Assembly (NCBI RefSeq): GCF_002242805.1
Contig: NZ_MCGQ01000008.1
Span: forward strand, 220,968 to 284,967
Direction of reading: 5' to 3'
Length of the DNA: 64,000 nucleotides
DNA from: Streptomyces diastatochromogenes
GTDB taxonomy: Bacteria; Actinomycetota; Actinomycetes; Streptomycetales; Streptomycetaceae
Shown here: piece after piece, positions 58,786 to 64,000 of the stretch
Position numbering within the stretch: the stretch's first letter is position 1
Layout: every line of letters begins with the position of its first letter
Translations under genes and position numbers: made by a program
Notes under the pieces: generated by a model
Databases searched by the model: none
Told to the model about the DNA's origin: nothing
The model's input: only the letters and a program-made list of their open reading frames with translations

Positions 58786-60135
58786 TCAGCTTGCGGTGAG
58801 CACCCTTGCGCCGGTCGTCGTCGCCAGCTCGGTCGGCAGGTTCTTCGCGGACGTCTCCAGGCCCGCGGTGAGCGTCGGCGTCCAGTTCACCGTCGTCTTG
58901 ATCTTCTTCGACGAGGCGGAGTTGTACGCGGCGACGAGGTCGGTCGCCGTCCCGTTGACGAGGTTGCCGCCGCCCGCGACGGACCCCGTACCGTCACCGC
59001 TCAGCAGCTTGGAGACCTTGCCGCCGCTCGGCACCTTCCAGTAGTTGTCCTCGGCGACGACCTGGGCCTTGGCACGGGAGTTGATGCTGTACAGCGGGGC
59101 GTACCCGTCGAGGGTCGTCGTGTCGTACACGTTGTTGTACACGTGGATCTGGCCGATGCGGGCGAGCGGCGCCCGCTGCACGATGCCCTTCCACACGTTG
59201 TGGTGGATGGAGACGTGCAGCTTGCCGGTGCTGTCCGTGTCGCTGCTGCCGATCAGCATGGTCTTGTCGTGGTCGACGAACTGGTTGCGCTCGACGGTGA
59301 CCAGGTCGGAGCCCTTGGTGATGTCGAGGGCGCCGTCGTGGATCTGGTACTCGCGGCCGTAGTACTTGGGGTTGGCGCTGTCGAGGTGGGGCGCGTCGGT
59401 GAACGTGTTGTGGTCCGCCCACACATGGCTGGCGGCCCGCAGCGTCACGGCGTCGTAGGCGGAGTTCCAGTTGCCGTCGTCCCCGTCGGTCGGGTCCCAC
59501 TGCGGGAAGCAGTCCTCGGTGGCGGAGAAGGCGAGGTTGCGGATGATGACGTTGTCGACGTCCTTCACCTGGAGGCTGCCGCCGGTGATCCCGGCGTTGG
59601 TGCCCGGGACGCCCACGATGCTGGTGTTGGCGGGCACCTTGAAGACGATGTTCTTGGCCTGCTTGGCCTGGGCGGCGGCGCGGGCCTTCTCCTGGGTGCC
59701 GGAGGGCAGCTTGGAGCGGCCGTAGGTGGCGGGGTCGTACGCCTTCAGGTAGGCGGAGAGCGAGTAACCGGTCCCCGCCGCATAGTCCGCGCAGCTCACC
59801 TTCTTCCCACTGTCATCGGTGTTGGCGTCGATGGTGCCCTTGATCTTGACGATCCGGGGCGTGGTGTCGGAGGCCGACCCCAGCGCCTTCACGAGCTGCG
59901 CCCGGGTGGAGACGGTGAAGGTGTGCGCGGAGTCGGCCTTCGCGCCGCCGGTGGTCCCCGTGCCCGAGGCGGCCCAGCCGTCCTTGGCGGGCAGCGTCTG
60001 GTGGTACAGGTCGGCGGCGTCGGCGTTCGCGTTCATCACGAACACACCGGCGCCGACGCCCGCGACCACGACGGCGGCGGACACGGCGAGGGTGCGCCGC
60101 TTACGGAGGGACCGGCGGTGGGAGGAGGCTGCCAC
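58786..60135 (-). CDS. Secreted pectate lyase, polysaccharide lyase family 1
   Basis: 449 residues from GTG 60135 with AAGGA 8 nt upstream. Signal anchor ~10-35 (RTLAVSAAVVVAGVGAGVFV). The mature chain is a right-handed beta-helix of PL1: NTSIVGVPGTNAGITGG, VDNVIIRNLAFS, SHVWADHNTFTDAPHLDSAN, DITKGSDLVTVERNQFVDHD, KTMLIGSSDTD and HVSIHHNVWKGIVQRAPLA with the catalytic Arg in QRAPLARIG. The Ca-binding acidic residues (TDGDDGN region, DHN, DGALD) are kept. It should cleave polygalacturonate outside the cell by beta-elimination. Confidence 0.93.
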   Translation of the reverse strand: MAASSHRRSLRKRRTLAVSAAVVVAGVGAGVFVMNANADAADLYHQTLPAKDGWAASGTGTTGGAKADSAHTFTVSTRAQLVKALGSASDTTPRIVKIKGTIDANTDDSGKKVSCADYAAGTGYSLSAYLKAYDPATYGRSKLPSGTQEKARAAAQAKQAKNIVFKVPANTSIVGVPGTNAGITGGSLQVKDVDNVIIRNLAFSATEDCFPQWDPTDGDDGNWNSAYDAVTLRAASHVWADHNTFTDAPHLDSANPKYYGREYQIHDGALDITKGSDLVTVERNQFVDHDKTMLIGSSDTDSTGKLHVSIHHNVWKGIVQRAPLARIGQIHVYNNVYDTTTLDGYAPLYSINSRAKAQVVAEDNYWKVPSGGKVSKLLSGDGTGSVAGGGNLVNGTATDLVAAYNSASSKKIKTTVNWTPTLTAGLETSAKNLPTELATTTGARVLTAS

Positions 60136-60235
60136 GGAGGAGTCCTTAGGGTCTGCTGAAGATGCCTTACGACCCCTCAGTGGCCGCCGCTCCCGGTTAA
60201 GTTGCCGCGCCGCACACAATTCCTTTTCCTGCCGG

Positions 60236-60583
60236 CTAGGCCAGGTACCCGAGCACGAGCGCACCGACCACGGGCGCGGCGTAGACGAGCGGAAACGGAA
60301 TGTGCGAGTACCACCGCGCCCGGGCCACGGTCACCGCGGCCCCCACGAAGTAGACCACCAGCCCCACGCCCGCCAGCACCCCGACGACCGGCACGAACAA
60401 CCCCACCACCAGCCCCACGGCCCCCGCGGCCTTGGCCACCCCCAGCGGGGTCCACCACCCCCGCGGCACCCGGTAGTCGGTGAGCGCCTGCACGATCCAC
60501 TGGGCCCGCATGAGCAACACGGTCCCGGAGAACCCGGCCATCAGCGCGGCGAGCAGGGTGACGACGACGTGGGCGATACGCAT
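60236..60583 (-). CDS. DoxX-family membrane protein
   Basis: 115 residues from ATG 60583 with GGGAG 8 nt upstream. Four helices in the DoxX/TQO pattern: VVVTLLAALMAGFSGTVLLM, VPRGWWTPLGVAKAAGAVGL, VVGLFVPVVGVLAGVGLVVY and PLVYAAPVVGALVLGYL, with the conserved G-V-A-K stretch in the second. Members take part in thiol/quinone redox or sulfur metabolism, but the short actinomycete type has no proven function. Confidence 0.85.
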   Translation of the reverse strand: MRIAHVVVTLLAALMAGFSGTVLLMRAQWIVQALTDYRVPRGWWTPLGVAKAAGAVGLVVGLFVPVVGVLAGVGLVVYFVGAAVTVARARWYSHIPFPLVYAAPVVGALVLGYLA

Positions 60584-60817
60584 GAGAGGCTCCCAACGAG
60601 CGATCACTGAGTGACGGACACCCCACTGACACCCGTCGCCACGCATGTGTGACAGCGGCCCGGAAAAATTCTCAGCCCGAGATGAACGTTTCGGGCTCGA
60701 GGAGCTGAGACACACCGCTGGATACACCGCGGCACAGGCCGAGGCGGCATCGGCCTGAGTGAACCGGGGGCGAGGCATCCGTACACCCCTCCCCGGTTCT
60801 GGCAGAGTACGGATGCC

Positions 60818-61486
60818 GTGAACCTCCCCGAACCCCACCGGCGGCTTCTCTCGGATGTCGTCGCTGTAGGCAGCCCGTACGGGCTCGTGCTCGCCGGCGG
60901 ATACGCCCTTCAGGCGCACGGCCTGCTCCGACGCCCGCATGCCAACCTCGACTTCGCCACCGAGAGTGCCGAGGTCATGGACCGGATCGCCGGTGCCGTC
61001 GGTGCGGCGCTGGAGGCGCGGGGGCGGCAGGTGCGGGCCGGGGCCGGCACCGTGCTGACCGCGCAGCTGACCGTCACGGACCCGCCGAGCGGTGAGCCGT
61101 GTGCGCTCGCGCTGCACAAGGAGGCGTTCTGGCAGCCGCCGCAGCTCACCGAGTACGGCCCCGCCCTCTCCCTGGAGGACGCCGTCGGTACGAAGATCCG
61201 GGCCCTGTACGACCGGGGCGCGGCCGTCGACCTGATCGACGCACAGGCGGCGGCGACCCGCTTCTCCCTCCCCGGCCTGGAGGAACTGGGCCGCCGCCAC
61301 GCCCACGACCCCTTCGACCTGCCCACCCTCCAGTCCCGCCTCACCGGAACGGACTGGTACGCGGATGCGGACTTCGTCCGTTACGGATTGTCCGAACCGC
61401 AGGTCGACGACCTGCGCGCCTGGGCCCAGCGCTGGTCCGACGACATCGCCGAGCGGTTGTTGGAGGACGGTGCGTCCCCCGACTGA
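60818..61486 (+). CDS. Orphan AbiEii/AbiGii-like nucleotidyltransferase-fold protein
   Basis: 222 residues from GTG 60818. The nucleotidyltransferase signature begins YGLVLAGGYALQAHGLLRRP, but the metal motif expected as TxDLD reads HANLDFAT, so only one of the two usual aspartates remains. A later block (SLEDAVGTKIRALYDRGAAV, DLIDAQAA) matches the AbiEii core lysine region. No AbiEi-type antitoxin gene is next to it, so it is unlikely to be a type IV toxin pair as it stands and may have another role. Confidence 0.8.
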   Translation: MNLPEPHRRLLSDVVAVGSPYGLVLAGGYALQAHGLLRRPHANLDFATESAEVMDRIAGAVGAALEARGRQVRAGAGTVLTAQLTVTDPPSGEPCALALHKEAFWQPPQLTEYGPALSLEDAVGTKIRALYDRGAAVDLIDAQAAATRFSLPGLEELGRRHAHDPFDLPTLQSRLTGTDWYADADFVRYGLSEPQVDDLRAWAQRWSDDIAERLLEDGASPD

Positions 61487-61496
61487 CAGCAGGGTG

Positions 61497-62402
61497 TCAG
61501 CTGCCGTTGTTCGTGACGTCCGGGGCCACGCCGAGGGTGAGATGGGCGCGTACGCCCCTGGCGATGTGCTTCCTGTCGTACGCGAGGTACAGCAGGCCGC
61601 CCGCGTGACCGTTGCCGGGGTAGATCGTGTCCTCGTCGAGGGTGGTGCGGGTCGTGGTGTTGGTGGAGTACGGCTCCACGTCCCCCGTCAGCAGCACCGC
61701 CTTCTCGGCGAAGAACAGCTGGCCGGTGTGGCAGGTGTGGCCGCCCTCGTAGCCGGCGTCGGTCCACGTCCCGTCGACGTGCACCTTGACGTGGATGTGC
61801 ACGCAGCGGCCCTGGTACCAGCCGGGGAACACCGTCCGGAAGGTGACGTGGCCGTGTTTGTCCGTGCGCCAGGTGCCGCGCAGGTAGCGCTTGTCGTCGG
61901 TGGGTTCCTGGTGCCCGCCGCCACCGCCACCGGGCCCTCCGGAAGGGGGCGCGCCGGTCGGGGTGCCCGTGGGAGTCTCCGTCGGCGTGCCCGACGGCGC
62001 CGGGCCACCGCCCCCGCCCCCGCCGCTGCCCATCGCCTCGTACCCGGAGTAGACGCCCACGGCGTTGCAGTGCCAGATGTCGACCGCCGCGTCCCTCAGC
62101 GGCTTGCAGGTCTCCGCGTCGATCACCTTGAGCGTGAGCGCGAGGGGGACGCCCTCCTCGTCCTCGGTGACGTCCTGCCGGATCTTGTCGGCGTCGATGT
62201 AGTACGGCCCCTCGACCAGCTCCGAGGTCAGCGTGTAGCACGTGTCCTCGGAGGCGCCCTCGTGCGAGGTCTCCTCCTGCGCGGAGGCGCTGACGGCGAA
62301 GGCGCCGCCGACCCCCACCGCCGTGATGGCCACACCGCCGGCCGCCAGCATCGTACGGCGCGTCAACTTGCCCATGTCCTGCGATTCCTGAGTATCCGTC
62401 AT
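61497..62402 (-). CDS. Tat-exported intradiol ring-cleavage dioxygenase-like protein
   Basis: 301 residues from ATG 62402. The N-terminus carries a twin-Arg signal (KLTRRTMLAAGGVAITAVGV). The intradiol fold follows with the Fe(III) ligands Tyr in NAVGVYSGYE, Tyr in FPGWYQGRC and two His in CVHIHVKVHVD. Between the first and second ligand there is a ~50-residue Gly/Pro/Thr-rich insertion (GGGGGGGPAPSG, TGTPTGAPPSGG) absent from cytoplasmic homologues. Being exported and separate from any catabolic operon, it likely acts on aromatic material outside the cell. Confidence 0.9.
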   Translation of the reverse strand: MTDTQESQDMGKLTRRTMLAAGGVAITAVGVGGAFAVSASAQEETSHEGASEDTCYTLTSELVEGPYYIDADKIRQDVTEDEEGVPLALTLKVIDAETCKPLRDAAVDIWHCNAVGVYSGYEAMGSGGGGGGGPAPSGTPTETPTGTPTGAPPSGGPGGGGGGHQEPTDDKRYLRGTWRTDKHGHVTFRTVFPGWYQGRCVHIHVKVHVDGTWTDAGYEGGHTCHTGQLFFAEKAVLLTGDVEPYSTNTTTRTTLDEDTIYPGNGHAGGLLYLAYDRKHIARGVRAHLTLGVAPDVTNNGS

Positions 62403-62471
62403 GGCGAGGACCGTAGAAGCGGGGAACCCCGCGGGAACATCGGAAAGACCTGTGAATCGAGATGCGCAAGC

Positions 62472-62509
62472 GGAAGGGCTCGAAACCGACGCCGGTTTCG
62501 AGCCCTTCC
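62472..62509 (-). terminator. Strong hairpin terminator after aspS
   Basis: GGAAGGGCTCGAAACCG, loop ACGC, CGGTTTCGAGCCCTTCC: a perfect 17-bp stem 24 bp after the aspS stop on the minus strand. Confidence 0.88.
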
Positions 62510-62532
62510 TGCCGATCCTGCCGGACCGTGCC

Positions 62533-64000
62533 CTACTTCGGCTGCGGCTTCCGGATGTTCAGGTGCAGCTCCCGCAGGCGGGTCTCGTCCAGCTCGGTCG
62601 GGGCGCCCATCATCAGGTCCTGGGCGTTGCCGTTGAGCGGGAAGGCGATCGTCTCGCGGATGTTGGGCTCGTCGGCGAGGAGCATGACGATGCGGTCGAC
62701 GCCGGGCGCGATGCCGCCGTGCGGCGGGGCGCCGAAGCGGAACGCGCGGAGCATGCCGGCGAACTTGTCCTCGACGGTGTCGCGGTCGTAACCCGCGATC
62801 TCGAAGGCCTTCAGCATGATCTCGGGCTCGTGGTTCCGGATCGCGCCGGAGGACAGCTCGACGCCGTTGCAGACGATGTCGTACTGCCAGCCGAGGATGT
62901 CCAGCGGGTCCTGGGTCTCCAGGGCCTCCAGGCCGCCCTGCGGCATCGAGAAGGGGTTGTGGGAGAAGTCGATCCCGCCGGTCTCCTCGTCCTTCTCGTA
63001 CATCGGGAAGTCGACGATCCAGCAGAAGCGGAAGACGCCCTCCTCGAAGTGGCCGGCGCGCCGGGCCGCCTCGACGCGGACCGCGCCCATGATCTTCGAG
63101 ACCTCGTCGAACTCGCCCGCGCCGAAGAAGACCGCGTGGCCGGGGGCCAGGGAGAGACGCTTGGTCAGCTCCGCGACGTTGTCCTCGGTCAGGAACTTCG
63201 CGATCGGACCGGACAGCGAGCCGTCCTCGGCCACGCGCACCCAGGCCAGGCCCTTGGCGCCCTGCTCGACGGCGTAGTCACCGAGCTGGTCGAAGAACTT
63301 GCGGGGCTGCGCGGAGACGTCCGGCACCGGCAGCGCGCGCACGTGCTTGCCCGCGAACGCCTTGAACTCCGAGCCCTCGAAGACATCGGTGATGTCCACC
63401 AGCTCCAGCTTGGCGCGCAGGTCCGGCTTGTCGGAGCCGTACTTCAGCATCGCCTCGCGGAACGGGATGCGCGGGAAGGGGGAGGTGACGTGACGGCCGT
63501 TGCCGAACTCCTCGAAGAGTTCGGTCATCAGCTTCTCGACCGGCTGGAAGATGTCCTCCTGCTCGACGAAGGACATCTCGATGTCGAGCTGGTAGAACTC
63601 GCCCGGCGAGCGGTCCGCGCGGGCGTCCTCGTCGCGGAAGCAGGGCGCGATCTGGAAGTAGCGGTCGAAGCCGGAGATCATCAGCAGCTGCTTGAACTGC
63701 TGCGGGGCCTGCGGCAGCGCGTAGAACTTGCCCGGGTGCACACGGGAGGGGACCACGTAGTCGCGGGCGCCCTCGGGGGAGGTGGCGGACAGGATCGGCG
63801 TCGCCATCTCGTTGAAGCCCATCGCCGCCATCTTGTGCCGCATCGCGGAGATCACGGCCGTACGCAGCATGATGTTGCGGTGCATGCGCTCACGGCGCAG
63901 GTCCAGGAAGCGGTACTCCAGGCGCCGCTCCTCGTTGACCCCGTCCTCGGCGTTGATCGTGAAGGGCAGCGGGGCGGCCGCGCCGAGCAGCTCGACCTCG
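62533..64000 (-). CDS. aspS: Aspartyl-tRNA synthetase (N-terminus beyond right edge)
   Basis: 489 codons visible; the frame is open to base 64000, so the start lies outside. The sequence begins at [20 protein letters not shown] in the linker between the anticodon-binding and catalytic domains. Class II motifs: motif 2 [20 protein letters not shown], the GAD domain (~170-260 of the visible part, with [20 protein letters not shown]), and motif 3 [20 protein letters not shown]. All catalytic parts are intact. Probably a discriminating or non-discriminating AspRS of the bacterial type; which one cannot be told. Transcript ends at the 62472-62509 hairpin. Confidence 0.97.
   Translation of the reverse strand, partial: EVELLGAAAPLPFTINAEDGVNEERRLEYRFLDLRRERMHRNIMLRTAVISAMRHKMAAMGFNEMATPILSATSPEGARDYVVPSRVHPGKFYALPQAPQQFKQLLMISGFDRYFQIAPCFRDEDARADRSPGEFYQLDIEMSFVEQEDIFQPVEKLMTELFEEFGNGRHVTSPFPRIPFREAMLKYGSDKPDLRAKLELVDITDVFEGSEFKAFAGKHVRALPVPDVSAQPRKFFDQLGDYAVEQGAKGLAWVRVAEDGSLSGPIAKFLTEDNVAELTKRLSLAPGHAVFFGAGEFDEVSKIMGAVRVEAARRAGHFEEGVFRFCWIVDFPMYEKDEETGGIDFSHNPFSMPQGGLEALETQDPLDILGWQYDIVCNGVELSSGAIRNHEPEIMLKAFEIAGYDRDTVEDKFAGMLRAFRFGAPPHGGIAPGVDRIVMLLADEPNIRETIAFPLNGNAQDLMMGAPTELDETRLRELHLNIRKPQPK

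Noticed and set aside
60818..61486. AbiE type IV toxin-antitoxin system
   Set aside because: No AbiEi partner gene on either side; neighbours are DoxX and a dioxygenase.
1..64000. Prophage, integrative element or large biosynthetic gene cluster
   Set aside because: No integrase, transposase, structural phage gene, PKS, NRPS or terpene synthase was found; genes look like ordinary chromosomal content.

Overview
The window is chromosomal DNA of a Streptomyces or very close relative. The evidence is very high GC with strong third-position GC bias, frequent GTG and TTG starts with AAGGAG-type ribosome sites, and typical Streptomyces families (PucR, MocR, XRE-TPR and STAND-WD40 regulators, LCP, FG-GAP and Ig-like secreted proteins). 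Two essential aminoacyl-tRNA synthetase genes (metG; aspS cut by the right edge) suggest core rather than extreme-arm chromosome. I see no rRNA, tRNA, CRISPR array, prophage, insertion sequence or recognisable large biosynthetic cluster.

Layout. 0-8.3 kb: flotillin (cut by the left edge), divergent PucR regulator, NAD-dependent epimerase, two tandem secreted FG-GAP proteins, AraC/GyrI-type regulator. 8.3-15.6 kb: probable envelope redox and glycoconjugate block, with a polytopic membrane protein, a cytochrome b561/molybdopterin oxidoreductase fusion with a small membrane partner, a three-gene operon (GT2, DUF2064, methyltransferase) and a divergent two-component system. 15.6-24.6 kb: membrane protein with winged-helix regulator behind a duplicated 11-bp site, aquaporin, SDR, DUF4328, an 858-residue surface protein, a cluster of pseudogene remnants around DUF2871, DUF6445 and DUF4142 proteins. 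24.6-31 kb: GH13 glucosidase, Ni/Co permease behind a cobalamin riboswitch, nucleoside hydrolase, an editing-domain-less ThrRS paralogue behind a Thr-codon leader peptide and attenuator hairpin, lipoprotein. 31-38.5 kb: XRE-TPR regulator divergent from a 54-residue exported peptide, a NUDIX/NrtR fusion and a large STAND-WD40 protein. 38.7-48.7 kb: LCP ligase, NLP (NPP1) protein, M20 amidohydrolase, a second propeller/Ig surface protein, a caspase-fold-like protein, SpoIIE-type phosphatase and two membrane proteins. 48.7-56 kb: decayed repeat-bearing fragment, MocR regulator with direct-repeat operators divergent from an alpha/beta hydrolase, EEP phosphatase, FUSC transporter, vWA protein with a long Glu-Pro-rich segment. 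56-64 kb: metG, DUF11 secreted protein, PL1 pectate lyase, DoxX, orphan AbiEii-like protein, Tat-exported intradiol dioxygenase, aspS.

The main leads are: (1) the XRE-TPR regulator/exported peptide pair separated by a perfect palindrome, resembling a peptide-signalling module; (2) a dispersed ~100-bp structured repeat found three times, always readable in the same frame, once as the N-terminal extension of a methyltransferase, once inside the vWA protein and once in a decayed fragment; (3) the Thr-codon leader and attenuator in front of the truncated ThrRS paralogue; (4) the deoxyribosyltransferase-NUDIX-NrtR fusion. Starts were set by ribosome site, signal peptide position and family alignment from memory; no database search was possible.
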